A DNA stretch of 64,000 nucleotides, taken from contig OX421961.1 in the NCBI GenBank assembly GCA_949128115.1, forward strand, positions 103,958,363 to 104,022,362, in the 5' to 3' direction. The notes beneath the pieces were generated by a model. It searched no databases. It was not told the DNA's origin and was given only the letters and a program-made list of their open reading frames with translations. How positions within the stretch are numbered: the first letter of the stretch is position 1; every line of letters starts with the position of its first letter. A program made the position numbers and the translations under genes. The DNA comes from Anaspis maculata (Eukaryota > Arthropoda > Insecta > Coleoptera > Scraptiidae). Below are positions 1 through 13,358 of this stretch, piece after piece.

Positions 1-2784
1 TTTTTTTCGTGATGCCGCCGCTCGCATCATCCGCTCGCCATAACATGGCCTGCAACAGTTTACCGTCCGAGTAATTATTCTTGCAGGCTGCACCGTCGGG
101 AATGGTATCGGTATCCCTTGATGATGGGCATAATCTTCGAACCGTAATTTTCCGTTTCAAGTTGCGCGCATTTCCGTGTTTTGCCACCCTTGAACCCTCA
201 ATCTTGTATGCCGAGGCATAGCGCACCGCAATTACGGCCAGAAAACAATCGTTTTAGAACAGTTACGGAGTTCTCATCCGACACAGGATGAGAACAGAAA
301 TTTTAATTATTATATCATCACTATTATTCTTCGGAATGATGTACGGTCGGTGATGTTAGGTTTTAATTAATTTTATCTAACAACTTCATTGTTGAATTGA
401 ATAAGTTTCGATAAATAATAACATCTTACTCGTTTGCGCTGATGGGAGGAAGTTATGTGTGCATTACTAATTTAATATGATCTAAACATGTACAACATAT
501 ACAATGCAATGTGATGAACAAGGCGCGATAAATATGAAGATAATTGAATGAGTGAGGAAACGATAAGAATTTATAAGTGAGGTTATACATGTATGATGGA
601 TGCATGTGTGCGCGGGTTATTGAAAAATTACATTGCAGAGGTAAGAGGTCTCCCTTGTATCGTAACTTCTCGTGTTTTTCCTCTGTAAAACGCCGCGTTT
701 TACGAAAAAAAAAGCCTCATCAAGAGTAGTTGGGTTGTTGGGTATTGTAGAAGCCAGAAGTCAAGTTATCACTTCCCAATACCATTGTATCCAATACTAA
801 CAGATACTTCCAACTTACAGATCATATATACCTCGGTATATATGCCGATCAGCTTTTAAATTCAGCACTAGAACGTAGAACGGTAATTTTTGCGCGAAGT
901 TGGCAATTCTGCGATATTTGGGGATGCTCAAATTTGTAATGTTGGATCAATATTTTCCCAGATGACCTTGAATTCGTATTGTCAATCGAGTACAGCGCTG
1001 TTGCAAGATTGTATGAACGCTCAAGACGTCTTGATTTTGATAGACTTTCTCCAGTTTAAATGGGCGACTGGTGATCAGTTTTTTTGAATAAAATAGTGAA
1101 TCATAATATACCATCATATTATATACTAGGTTGAGAAAACTGTTCCAATGTATGGTCAGAAATGAAGGCCTAGTGTCTAAAACCTAGAACGGCTCGGCAC
1201 TCTGTCACTTTCCTGCCATTCTGACAAGATAACAGTCATAACAGCCATGGCAACACTGTAGCGGAATATGATGCAAGGAGACGCCAGAATGGGCATTTCA
1301 TGTCAAAATTTTCTAACCTCATTGGACTTCGCCACAAAAAGCCCGTTTTCACGTAACTTGGTCTGTTAGCGTCCGGTACACCCTAGGGAACATGGCCAAC
1401 CGCGTTTTAATTTCTACTGAATTTAAAACGTGATCGGCATATAGCTACGTATAGATGCTCTAGTCCTTAGAGGCCCCTTTTATATCATTTAGTTAGATCC
1501 TACCTATATTTGTTCCTTCACAGTATCCGAACAAGGCTTCTGCATACCTGATGATGCTCAGCTGAGTTAGAGAATCTCATCTAAATCTTCATCGGATTTT
1601 CTCAACTTATAAGTATTGGCGATTTAACTTAATTTTTCCCGCTATAAGATGGCTGCCAAAAGCAGCATGCAATTACAAGGAATGATTGCCATGGTCATCT
1701 TGCGTATCACTTTGCATTTTACTGGCAGTTGGGTTGTCATTTCATTACAATCCGCTTTAAGCAGCCATTTTGTGATGAGAAAAACAAAATTGAATTGCGA
1801 ATAGAAATAATTTATTTTCTCTTGAAATTTTATACTTAGAAATTAACATACTCTGATAGTTGGTGCGGCACGCGACATAAAATGGCAAAATCCAGCAAAT
1901 AACGGGAATTGAATGGGATGCCCTTTACCATGATACCATTAAAAACACAAAAAACTGCACAACAGACGAATGACATTTTACAGTTTTGTCATGAGAACAG
2001 AATGAAGCTTCAGTGTTATCCAGATGCTGGGGGTCGACCCGTTACCCTTGCTGCACAAACCCTAAATTTTACAAAATGCCAACAAACCGCATCTTGGAGA
2101 AACAAATTCAAAATCATCCATCTGTGACAACTGTCGTTCAGTTTTTGGTGTCGTGAACAGTAACTCCTCACACCAAGGTGATTGATTTTTACCAAGGACC
2201 CGTCAACATTTCCCACTCAGAAGGAAAGATGGCGACGTGTTTTGACAAGAGCAAAATTGTTGTAAAATGTTTGCATGTGAGGTATGTTTTCTAGCTAATT
2301 CAGACCTTCTGAACACGAATACCAAGTTCATTTTTGCAATGTAGATCAATATGATCTCATATTTCATGTAAAAAAACCGAAAGAATGGAAGACTCAGGCA
2401 AATTTTTAAAATAAATATTTCAGGTGTTGATGGTTAAAGGCGTTATTTCTCCATAATAACTCTTTTGGCATCGCCAGGACGCGTCCCGTAACCGTAACAT
2501 ACAAAATATAGGTGCTGGGCAGATATTTTGCTGCGATTTGTTGTCATGGAAACAACTGTTGCAAAAGTCGAATCCACAACAACAAAACCCAACTTGAGAG
2601 TCAACCTGAGACTGAAAAACTGGTTCTTTGTGTTCGAAAGGGTCCGAAAAACTCGCCGTCCGAAAGATACTAACCTTTCCCCACTTAAGTAGTATCAAAA
2701 AACCTTGTATTTTTTTCAACTTTATTTCCGAAATGTTGACGTTATATTCTTGAAAAAAAACTGGTATATGTAAGTGTATGATTA
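1..2784. other. Non-coding stretch, no gene recognised
   Basis: AT-rich DNA with only short reading frames and no recognisable domain or splice-linked exon pair. No clear repeat structure was found here. An exon of an unfamiliar gene could be missed by eye. Confidence 0.5.
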
Positions 2785-3768
2785 AAAAGGGTGTTTCAGA
2801 TTTAAATCGCGTCCTTTGCGGTGGTAATGGAAAACGTCAAAAGAAGTAGACTTTCTCAAAAAAATATATGTCAGAAACGAATAATAACGGAGATATGCGC
2901 GTTCAAAGTTGAACCTTAAAAATCGATTTTTCGTCATAGGTTTGGAACTTTTCAACCGATTTTGTTCCAATTTGAACCAAAGTTCACTGAGATAAGTTTG
3001 TATCAATCAATATTAACGCGTTCCATCAAAAATTTCCAGGGGCGTGGATAATTGGGGGTGCCCCCACTTTTTTTTAACCCTCGGGTAATTTGGTAAATTG
3101 ATATTATTGAATTTTACGTTCGATTCTAAAGAAAAAGTTACTCCTGCAAAATTTTGATTAGAGGCTTTGTTCTCAAGATATTTGAGGTTGAAATCCAAGA
3201 TAACTGATGATTCCTTTATTGGGATAGGCTTTCTAGGTGTTTCAAGTTGCTAAATCATGAGTTTTTGTAAGAAACGAGAAGATTTCAGGAAAAATATTTT
3301 TTTGGCTCTTGATAGTGGATATTTTTATGTGTTTTCTGGAGTTTCAAACGCAAAAATCTTGAAAACGAAGCCTCTAATCAAAATTTTGCAAGGGTAACTT
3401 TTTCTTTGAAATTGAACTTAGAACTCAAAAATGTGAACAATCTACAAAATTACTTCAAGGGGTAAAAAATAAGGTTAAAAAAGCAAGGGCACTCTCTATT
3501 ATCTACGCCCCTGAAAATTTTTAAATAGACCGCGTTATTATTGTTAGATACCGACCTATTTTAGTGAGCTTCGGTTCAAATTTGAACAAAATCGGTTGAA
3601 AAGTTTCAAGGTAATGACGAAAAATCGATTTTTGAAGTTCAACTTTGAACGCCTATATCTCCGTTATTATTCGTTTCTGACATATATTTTTCCGAGATAG
3701 TCTACTTCTTTTGACGTTTCCCATCACTTCCTGGGAGGACGCGATTTAAATCTGAAACACCCTGTATA
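2785..3768. repeat. Foldback element 1 (ACAGGGTG type)
   Basis: Two arms of about 400 bp are inverted copies. The left arm starts GGGTGTTTCAG at 2789 and the right arm ends CTGAAACACCCTGTATA at 3768. Shared arm modules include CGTCAAAAGAAGTAGACT and, further in, GGGGCGTGGATAAT/ATTATCTACGCCCC flanking the centre. The core is related to the foldbacks at 18784 and 23848. No transposase reading frame is present, so it would be non-autonomous. Confidence 0.85.
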
Positions 3769-3929
3769 GAACAGTGAGACATGATGTAAAACATTTTTCA
3801 TTCCACAACCGCATCAATTTGTTTGGTTTTTCGATGTAGGTATACCTACAACATGAAACTAGCTCATGTATGTACATCTACAACTTTGTTCATACAATTT
3901 CGTCAGTGAAGATTAAGCAGATCAAGTGC

Positions 3930-4063
3930 GGGTTCCACCAATAGTTTAATAAGCGTGTTAACTTTAATCTTAAGTTGCGATGACACAGCCAATAGCCACA
4001 CCAGTTGCTTAGCAACTAACTCAGATGAAAGTTAATTCGCTCATGGAATTTTGGTGGAACCCA
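3930..4063. repeat. Short MITE-like element, GGGTTCCACCA ends
   Basis: Starts GGGTTCCACCA and ends TGGTGGAACCC, about 134 bp apart, with no coding capacity. A diverged relative lies at 10274-10395, sharing the TTCCACCA start and the TTAAT.CGCTC segment near the far end. Confidence 0.65.
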
Positions 4064-7000
4064 TAGTAAATCACTACCTGTATTGCTGCAGGTTGGAGTG
4101 AAAAGAAGCGATGACTCTTGAAAGAACCAGAAATAGGGCAATAATCCAAGTGGAACAATTGCTAACAGGCCCAACTGTCCCAGGCTCAGACATTCACCAA
4201 TGATGACCGTTTTTTATGTAGGTACTTTTTGAGTATAGCGTTCTTCAAATCGTGAATTACGACTCTTCAGCAGCACAGAGGCGATGGCAATTCCACATTG
4301 TCATACCTAAATGCATTATTGACACTCGATTCAAATTTCGCGGGAGGAAAAGTATGACCTATCCAGATACATGATTGTGGCGGTATCTATCGGATATATC
4401 GAATTTGCGGATATAGACAATTTTGTACACTAGGTACTAACTAATATTGCTAAGGTAGATATACTCAAGCATCTTCAGCCCGTCCATGGAACAACCATGC
4501 TAACAGTACCAATCATAATACTGCTGTATAAATAATACACCAGAGATATCCATCCGAGGGGCAAAATATAAAAACGTAAAATGTCAATAATTACAAGTTT
4601 TGAGTGCGTGTATCGGCACGTAAATCTCATACCGACTGTATATACAACAGCTCGAGAGGGTCTTTGTGGTAATGATATCGATCGTACAGTAGGTATAGGA
4701 GCCGATCACACAACCACCGTATAAGAATGCAAACACCTCCATGTTATTAACGAGGTCTTTCTGCAGCTTCTCGTTAATTTATGACGACAATCCTAATTGC
4801 AGCCCGCTTCAAACAGTGGAAAACAATAATTTCTACCGCAACACCCATGCCTCAATTAAATAATGAACCTTTTCCACCCCTTCCCTGCACAGAGCGCATC
4901 ATCCCACCCAAATTAGAAGCCAAAAGCTTTTTCCCCCGAAAACGGGGGCGCCCCATCAAAGAGAATATTAATTAGGAGCCCCCATGGGAGCCGAGATCTT
5001 CTGACAATGCGCAATTAAAAACCCCAGGAACAAGGTGCCAATTAAAAATTACCCTAAAATATATTTTAGCATGGCACACTGCGATGCACACACATTCATT
5101 CACTCACACAGACAGAGCAACACGATGAAACACACCCCCGGCCTAGCAGTAGCCCGGCAGATAGCTAATAATTAAACACTACATTTAACATTTAACTTAA
5201 TCATTAGTTCACTGCGCACACCACCAGAGGGCCGGCGATCCTTCCACCGATTTTGTTTTGTTTTTGGCGCCATCTTGCTGCGGGCGCTTTCGGTAACCAA
5301 CAATTATAGTCTCGGTGCTTAGATATATTACTACTTCTTAACTTTATGGTTTCAGAGTCTCAGCTCGCCCTTTCCGTGCCGTTTTTTGTTGTTGTTGTTT
5401 TTGGTTTGATATGCGGTGTATTCCTTTTGGAGGTTTTGTCGACGAACGATTAAAAAGGAATTAACACTGGGACGGATGTGCAATTCTTGTCGTCCCCGGA
5501 CTGGATGCCACTTTGCGTACTGATGCGCCAGGGTTTTTGCTATTTTTTCCACACTAAAACCGGTCAAAAATTGTGTTCGGAACATTGTTGTCGCCACAAC
5601 TGCCACGATCGAACTAAAGTAGGCTGCTAAACATGCTCCCAGTGTAATTTGTGACGAAATAAGGGGAAAATTATAAAATTACATTGCTCGCTTAAACTAC
5701 ACTCTTTATTTGTGGCTGTGTTCCAACTCCTCTCTCGTCTAATGGCCGCGCGTCAGACCGCAATAATGGGTTTTCGGTGCTCGCAGCACGGCTGAACCTA
5801 CCGATTACCCTGTTCTTAGTAGGCATCATCATTATTGTTTTCAACGATCATAAATTCAAGGTTCTCGAATATTTCTGACTTGCAAAAAAACGAGGAAACA
5901 AAATTTTCGGTGACAATAATTGGAATTGGACTTCATAAAGGGAAGACCGCTGGCTAAATTTTGAAAGCACTTTTAAAGAGCACCGATAGTCCCGACTCAT
6001 TTACTTGCCGAAGCGACAGGACAGTTCACCGAAAGACTATAAAAAAAATTTCTATAGGTACTTTGCCGGTCAGTAACTCAGCCTCTAAATGATTTGAAGC
6101 GTTGACCTATCGGTTATCTTGTCGACAAGTTCAGTATCGGTGAAGCGTCTACAGGTGAATAAGTAGCTGGTAGGTGAACCGTCCCTGACCCGTTTTTTTG
6201 GAACCGGCGAGATGTCACATGGGAGTCTGTTTTTGTTTCTGCGATTGGCTGCTACCATAGGGGCCCTAGTTGGTAACTTGAGAGTCACTAAGTTGTCGAT
6301 CACTCAAATATTTTGTCGAGTAGTATAGGGTGTCGGTGAGCTGTTAACTTGTTATGAAACACTAGGATTTCGAACGCGACTCTGGAATACTTTGGCGTAC
6401 TTTATGACCTCTAGAATCTCTAGCAAGTTTGCATCGATTATAGGTATACCTACCCAAGACATTTTTAGAGAATAATTAATACACATTAGTAAACGTCCCC
6501 AGTTTTGTTGATTATGACTAAAAAACTGATTTTAGGTTTGAAGTAATGATTTTCGGCAACTAAATACGTTTTTACTTCACTTCAGACCAATTTCAGCAGA
6601 GTGAGCCTTTTCTCAATCGGGTCCTCGTCATCACTCTCTCCGCAACCTGTCACCCATCTGTCAAATGACAAGCTCTACTGAAATGTCGCCCATGTTAACT
6701 ACCCACGAGAGCTCTACCACTGTCACCAGTGCCACTGATCTTTTTGGAGCAAAAATAAAGTGACAAGCTGGGGGACTACGGCTACAGCTGATAGCATCTG
6801 CAAAGTTTTGGAGCGAATATTTGGATTCTGGATTTATTGGGAGCTGATGGAACATTGTTTCATCTGGTACGTAGGCCTCGTTATTAGGCCTATTGTACCC
6901 CTTCTCAGACCAGCCGGACTCACCTTGCCACAATGTGGTGTCTTGATGTTCAATGGTAAGTCAATCCAAGCACTGGGACCGACAAGCGCACAGTTGACCT

Positions 7001-7235
7001 CAACTGTGTCTTGAACCCCCGGCGCAGGTGTAGATATGTCCAACACATCCACGCCCTGCAATGGTACGTTTCCGACTTCGTCCATCTCCCTGACTGCGCC
7101 GACGGTTTTTCTCTATATATTGTCGTACTGCCGGTTGCTGGCGTGATTTACTGGGAGCGTTTACCCATGAGGAGGAGCTTCAGCCGGCTAAGAATCATAT
7201 GAGACCCGCCAGCGGCTCGCCCATTGGCACTACCT
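4064..7235. other. Non-coding stretch with small unassigned reading frames
   Basis: No gene could be assigned. A 64-codon + frame at 4781-4975 ends with a KRGRPIK string that looks like an AT-hook core but has no other support. An 84-codon - frame at 5352-5606 is also unrecognised. The part at 5100-5800 is less AT-rich than its surroundings. Confidence 0.4.
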
Positions 7236-7315
7236 ATCGGCGGTCTCCCATCCAACTTTTGGCCGCGCTGAGTGTTGCTGGAGTTCAGTTATTACACAAA
7301 TTAAGCGGTGCACTA
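7236..7315 (-). repeat. 5S-rRNA-like fragment, possible 5S-derived SINE head
   Basis: Read on the - strand, this stretch resembles the 3' half of metazoan 5S rRNA. It contains TTGGATGGGAGACCGCC, which I recall as part of the 5S internal/3' region, preceded by a GCGCGG(C/T) block and a CGCTTAAT block in the right order. The 5' half of 5S is poorly matched, so it is not a functional 5S gene. A SINE3-type retroposon or a 5S pseudogene both fit; the downstream - strand extent towards 6640 is unresolved. Confidence 0.45.
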
Positions 7316-7768
7316 CACCCTATGCCCTCCTTATAAGAAACTATCTTAAATAATATTACCTAAAGGAGCTGGCTGTTTTGATTCAACTATTCCACACAAT
7401 AACTAACAAAATCATAGCTGGTTTTAGCACTTGCCATTGGTGGTTCAAAGGAACCATTACAGCGCAGTAGGCATTTATGTAATAATCAGCAAAATTTAAC
7501 TTGCGCTTTATGTTTGATTGAAGTCAATATTAATCACTTAGGAAATAGACCCAGTATTATCTTGGGCAAGATCCCCCGACTTCGTCTTGGAATTTTGTTC
7601 AGATAGTACTAAGTCTACTCTTCTTTTGTGAGTGATGATTATTTTCGAGTGAAAACGATTCAACTCAAAAAAACACTTGAAACTTGTTATATTACTATTG
7701 ATTATAGATCAGAGAGCATTAATCTGTGAAGTTTTTGCAATCTATCTTTGGAATCCTTGAAGCCTCAT

Positions 7769-7927
7769 TATAGATTGACGCAAGCGTGAGCGCAACGTGA
7801 ACGCAACGTGAACATAAGAAATTGGATCAAGCTTTGTTGGGATCCAGTCTTGGCACCTGTTGCCTGGTCAATAGTGAATTTATTATCTCTAACATTTACG
7901 CTACGCTTATACTTACATCAATCTATA
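7769..7927. repeat. Hairpin MITE, TATAGATTG ends
   Basis: Begins TATAGATTGACG and ends CATCAATCTATA; the arms continue into GCAAGCGTGAGCG against GCTACGCTTATAC. About 159 bp, non-coding, flanked by TA-rich sequence. Confidence 0.65.
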
Positions 7928-8314
7928 AACCAGGCTTCAGAATCTGTAAAGAACATGTGAAGTTTTTGGAGTTCTCTGTTCTCCGGACTTAAGCAGTTTA
8001 GGGATTCGGATTTTTAGCGCCCTTCATTCATTGGTGAGTAGCCTCGCACACATGAACGATTTGTTGCCTAGCGCCAGAGTCCATATAGAATGCTGAGAAA
8101 TGGCAGTTGCAAAGTAAGGCGATCAAAAAATTCCGCACGAGCTCAGCGTTTTGTTCAGCAAACATATGTATTTCAATCTATTTGAGTTTTACTATTTCAG
8201 TGCTCGACCTACTTGTGACATGGCGTAAGTGAATGGCAGAGCCCTGTTGGGTGCCCAATTAAATTTTTACATTTGACACGGTGACACGGTAATTGAAAGC
8301 ATACTCTGTCATTG

Positions 8315-8411
8315 CAAATCTAGGACGAGATCAAGGACGAGATCAATTATGAAAACAAATATATGAAATGAAAACAGTTCTCATTCACTACTGATCTCAT
8401 CCTAGATTTTC
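8315..8411. repeat. Short hairpin, AAATCTAGGACGAGATCA arms
   Basis: AAATCTAGGACGAGATCA at the left pairs with TGATCTCATCCTAGATTTT at the right with few mismatches. The short unit GGACGAGATCAA is repeated in the left arm. MITE-like, no coding capacity. Confidence 0.55.
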
Positions 8412-11400
8412 AGTGACAAGTATGATTTCAACTCGGATTTCAATGACTGTGTGACAGAAGCTCAATTTTAGGTTAAGTTCTCATTTATTTATTAAACAGA
8501 ATTTGTAAAATGGTTCAACACTTGCAATGTCTGAGTAGGCTGTAATTCAAATTTGAAGAACTGCTCTACTGCTAGAGCTGAGCTGAGCTGCTACTGCCCA
8601 TGAAGATGAGTACAATGTCAGCTGGGAGCCTGACATGTGTTTCAACATATGGTGTCGGATTGGGAAACGGACAGATCACTTTGTTTCCAGACACAGCAAA
8701 ACAGATATCAAACCGAAAACCGACCAAAGTGACCGAACTCTTTCATCGTAAGCTCCAGACAATCAGATGCAACATTCACAACTTCGCTATACATCACCAG
8801 CATGAGGAAGCAAAATTCATCAATATTAACGATAATTAGCTTGCCGCAAAAGCCAACGGCCTATGGAAATTGCAATTTCTGGAAATCCATCACCTATAGG
8901 TATATATACGGAAAGACAGGGGGGAAAATCAACCCTTGCACCACACGGTCACTTCCTTTCCTCTTAAAAATTAATACAAGGCACGAATTCAAACATACCT
9001 TTCAGAGAACTGTGAATAATTAAGCAAAGTGAAACCATTCTACCGCTTATTTCATTATTGATAAATTCCCGAGCACACGCTATCTATACGGGATGGACAC
9101 ACAGGCATTCGACTGAAAGAATACTCCCCACAACTCTGGAGCAGAAAGTGCAGGTTTGGATCGCATAGGTGTACACCACGACGACAAAGCGCCATGAACA
9201 TCTCGAAAATAATACCTTTTGTAATATTTAATCATATATGCAGTCCTTCCACAACGCAAAAGTCTCCATCGGGAGAATTCCCATGGGGTTGTTCTGTTTT
9301 TTCTTCAAACCAAAACGCTTCAAGTATCTGCTTTTGAATTCGTTTCCAATAAAAAATAAAAAATAATGTAAAAAAACAAGACAGTCTGTGCTATAGCTTT
9401 CAGATACAAAGGTATAAAGCTGAAGCGGGTTGTTGGCACACAGCCTCGGCTGAATTAACTTTTTTCATGCGGTCGGGATAATTTGAGTCAATTACGCCAT
9501 TATAATAATCGTATATTGTACGAAGCAGGCGTACCTATAATACAGAAAGTATCACCTATTTTCCTCGAACTCCTGTGAGAGGGAAAGCCTGTGTCTATAG
9601 TAAATAGAGTGCAATTGTGATAAATGCACGCTTCTATGATGACCACTCCTTTTCTTTGAGTGGTTATTCAGCAGAATAAGTTGTTAAATTTGATTATTAC
9701 AGAGACAGTTCTTCCATCATCAACTATTGAAGCGTTGATTCCTTTTACATGGTTCTAACAAATTGAACACTAGTACTACTACATATCTACATCTTTTAGC
9801 TTCGCGTTTCAATTATAGTGCTTATCAAACAAGAACTGTATGAAATTGCGACCTGAATAGTGTGTTGTGTAATTTGCTTCGCTAACCAATTCACTCGGCT
9901 ATTATAGGTACCTACTTTTTATAGCGTTTAGGTAGGTACATTGTAGCGTCGGTTGTAGCACAATAGATGCAGGGTGTATCCGCCAACTAGGCCGCAAACT
10001 TTTAGAGCAGCTGAGGCCATTTAAGGAAAGTCTCAATTTGATATTCGTTTTGGTTAACCAGAATCTGATTCACCTGGAAATTGCCAACTGTCAACCGAAA
10101 CGTCGGTAAGTCGAAACGGTAAGCAAACGTCAACTATCAATAATATGTCACGTTTAGCCGCATACTTAATCATAACCTATAAAATATCCAAGTTCACTGA
10201 AATAAGCTGAAAAATAGCACAGAATGAATGTTAAAATAATTACTTCACAATAAATAAAGAGGACTAACCTTCAGTTCCACCAAACTTTCATCAACGAATT
10301 GACTTTATCACTCTCAAAGTAACTAAGCAACTGGCCATACTCTTGGCTGGTGCATTGCAACTGTCAGAGTGATGAAGTTAATCCGCTCGTAAATATATTT
10401 TTGTTAAATTTTTGTCTGAATTTTGTTACTTTACACAGTTTAGGCTTTTGATTCAACTTTGAACCAGTGGTAATGACATTTGTGCACTAAAACTGTGCAA
10501 CATAACTCAAATGTCAACGGACTGGTCGACCGATTCGATTTTTTTAAAACACACCTTTACAGAGGAATCATATGTTAAGCATCAAGTGAGGGCAGTTTGA
10601 GACATAATTTTTTGGCTGGCTTCCCTACTTCATTGACTAAAATATAGAGCTATAAGTACCGAGCACCTGAAATGTAAGAAGAAGTAGTGGCAGGTGTGAA
10701 ATCAGCAATCAACTATTTCAGTAATTATTATGGAGTTTAGATATTACGTCCGTCAATAGGTACAATGCTGTTAAGAATCCAGAGCTACTGAACTAGAATA
10801 CTTAAGTAGGCTCTACACATGCTTAAATTTGGGAATATTTTTGCTTTCATTGCAAAAAGTAACGGGGTTCATGTCAGGTACCAATTTTTTATGTTCATCT
10901 AGAGTTATTTATTATGTAACACAAAATTACTTGAAATATCCATATCCACAGGCATGAAATGGCATAATTTGTACAACTTCTAGCGAAAACTGTAAGTATA
11001 AAAAAATGGAATGAACATTGGAACCATTATGATTGATTGCACTTTTAGTTTGGTACAAGGAAATTTTCACATTACGTGACTTGAACTGGAAATGCAATTA
11101 GCGTTTTTCCTGTTCTGAAACAAACAAAAAAACAAGGTCATATGCGGTTTTCAACCCTTTTATTCCTGCATTTCTGTCATCATTCTTGTCCTAAACACCT
11201 TCCATACCCGAAAAAACAATTATACCGTTGTTGTTGCATGAGATCAGTTGCCACGAGGTTTCGTTTTACAACAAACTTTATCTCCTTACCATCTTTTCGC
11301 GTTTTATTTATTAAACAATAAAGCTAATAAATCTATTACAATTTATTAGGGGCAGTCCTCGGTGCGATACAATCAAAATAAACCCACACCATAGGCACTC

Positions 11401-13229
11401 AATAATTCATCTGTCAATGAATTCATGAATAATACAACAATGCCCCGCACCAGCAGTCGAAAAATATGTCGATGCTGGTGCGCTGTGTGTTTTTATTTCC
11501 TATCTTAATCATTGTAATTTCAAATGTATAATTATAAGTCTCCTGAATATTTCTTATATTATACATGCTACTGTGCAGAGATATGCATTAACAATCGCCC
11601 ATGTCGATGCCTGGTTGTTAATTATGGAGACGGGTATGCCAGCATGAGTGCATTATACGTTTGAATATTTGCTCGCGGGGCCTCCGGCCCTGGTCTGAAG
11701 TTTTATGAAGTTTATATAATGCTGAAACATACACACATGCATGGGGGATTCATACCTCAGCGTGCAAAATATGGACGCCCTGGGGGTATATTGAATTTCT
11801 GACGGCGGCCACCAACAAATTAAAGGAAAAACACGAAATATTATCAAGTTTGACAAAGTATAGAAGTTTTCACAAGGTGTATCGAAGAGCACGTTACACA
11901 CTTTCCTTATCATATCAAAAATCAGGTCCAAAATTATTGTTGAAAACCAGTAGGTAACTGTATAGACCAAATCTAAACTAACTGGATTGTCTAACCTGAT
12001 CCAAACATACGACACTGAGTTGAACAATAAAACTAGATAGATCAAGATCAGCTGAGTCTAGGCACAGTGAAGGCTTGATCGGTTTCCCATTCAGTGACAA
12101 GTTTTTTTTCAGACTCGTAACAGATTGCTGGTGGCTTCTTTACATTTCATCCATTTGTTTTGTAGATTGTAGCTATAACCACTGTATTACCCTTCTCACG
12201 TGCATCATATTCATCCTTCTTGGTTGCTTTGACACTGCTTTATACCTTTTTATCCCAATCCATCCAGCTAGAGATTCCCATTGCCATGTTCAACAGAATC
12301 TTGGTATGATCTGATAGATAAAGATTCACACCTATAGAAGCATCATCTTCCAGTTCTGCATGATGTAACAGCTCCAGTCCAAGAATCTCTTGAGAAATTC
12401 CTTGTAGGTACCTACAGTCGGAAAATGTGAAACCTGCGTAAGAATCATCAGAAGTCTTCATTTCCCATGATAATGAATTATTATTATTATTTACGTGTGT
12501 GTTGTGTTAATACATGAGATGTAATGACTTTTATATAAGTTGTATATGGATATTACAGTTCATGTATTTAAGTTGACACTTGTCAAAATAACCTCAGAAT
12601 TTACAGAAATTTCACAATTTTCAATACAACAAACACGTAAAATGTTGTAAAACACTCGTGGCTTGTTACACAAGATGCTTTCCGACACTCAGCCTTCCAC
12701 AGAACTCGGGCTGCGCCCTCGTTCTGCAAATTTCGGCTTCGTGTCCGAAAACCACTTATGTAACAGCCAACTCGTATTGTAAACTACTATTACCTTTCAG
12801 AACTATGAAACTTCGTTTTGAGTACAGCGGCGATAAACAATTTTGTCCAAAAAGTTCGATTTCATGCACCTTTCTGCGATATTAACCGGTTTCCCGGTTT
12901 CAATTTATTTGCTATCTCAACTTAGAGAGACAACGCGAGAAAAAGTCCGGTCTACTAAGTTCGATGGTTATACCTACCGGCGCGGCGGTCCAAGAAAGAC
13001 CGCACTGTCTCATTTTCCTTCTAAAATATTTGTTTCTCAGCCGATTTTTACAAACTTGGACTTGGTATGAGCTGATGGTCAAGGAAATAGGCTACAAGAC
13101 TCAATACGAGGATAGCCAAACTGCCGAAAATTCAAGATGGCGAACACAACTGAAAATGGGCATTTTCTGACCTGTTTTTTTTTAAATGATTATATTGACA
13201 GACTTTATGACTGATATGAGATGAATGAA
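8412..13229. other. Non-coding stretch, no gene recognised
   Basis: No recognisable exon. The longest open frame is 130 codons on the - strand (11653-12045), rich in L, F, I and Y as chance frames in AT-rich DNA often are. An overlapping pair of frames on opposite strands lies at 12075-12461. Neither matches a family I know. Confidence 0.4.
10274..10395. repeat. Diverged relative of the 3930 MITE
   Basis: Starts AGTTCCACCAAACTTTCATC and contains the same internal landmarks as 3930-4063: AACTAAGCAACTGG-like, then TTAATCCGCTCG near the end. The right terminus is degraded, so the end is approximate. Confidence 0.45.
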
Positions 13230-13358
13230 TCTTCCTCTTACTTCACAGAGTATCTTCTATGAGTCAAATCGGTCCATCTACTGCGGAGATACAATGAACG
13301 TTGAACAGGCCTTCTTGCCAATTGTTTATCGGAAACCTAGCTGCCGAACCGTTAATCC

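Noticed and set aside
3039..3512. CAGGGGCGTGGATAAT / ATTATCTACGCCCCTG inside foldback 1, read as a separate hAT insertion
   Set aside because: The flanks AAAATTTC and AAAATTTT are also inverted repeats of each other, and the same block lies at the equivalent place in foldbacks 2 and 3. It is part of the foldback arms rather than an insertion with a direct duplication.
11653..12045. A 130-codon - strand frame as a membrane protein gene
   Set aside because: Hydrophobic composition is expected from AT-rich DNA. There is no recognisable family, no linked exon, and neighbouring frames on both strands are equally open.
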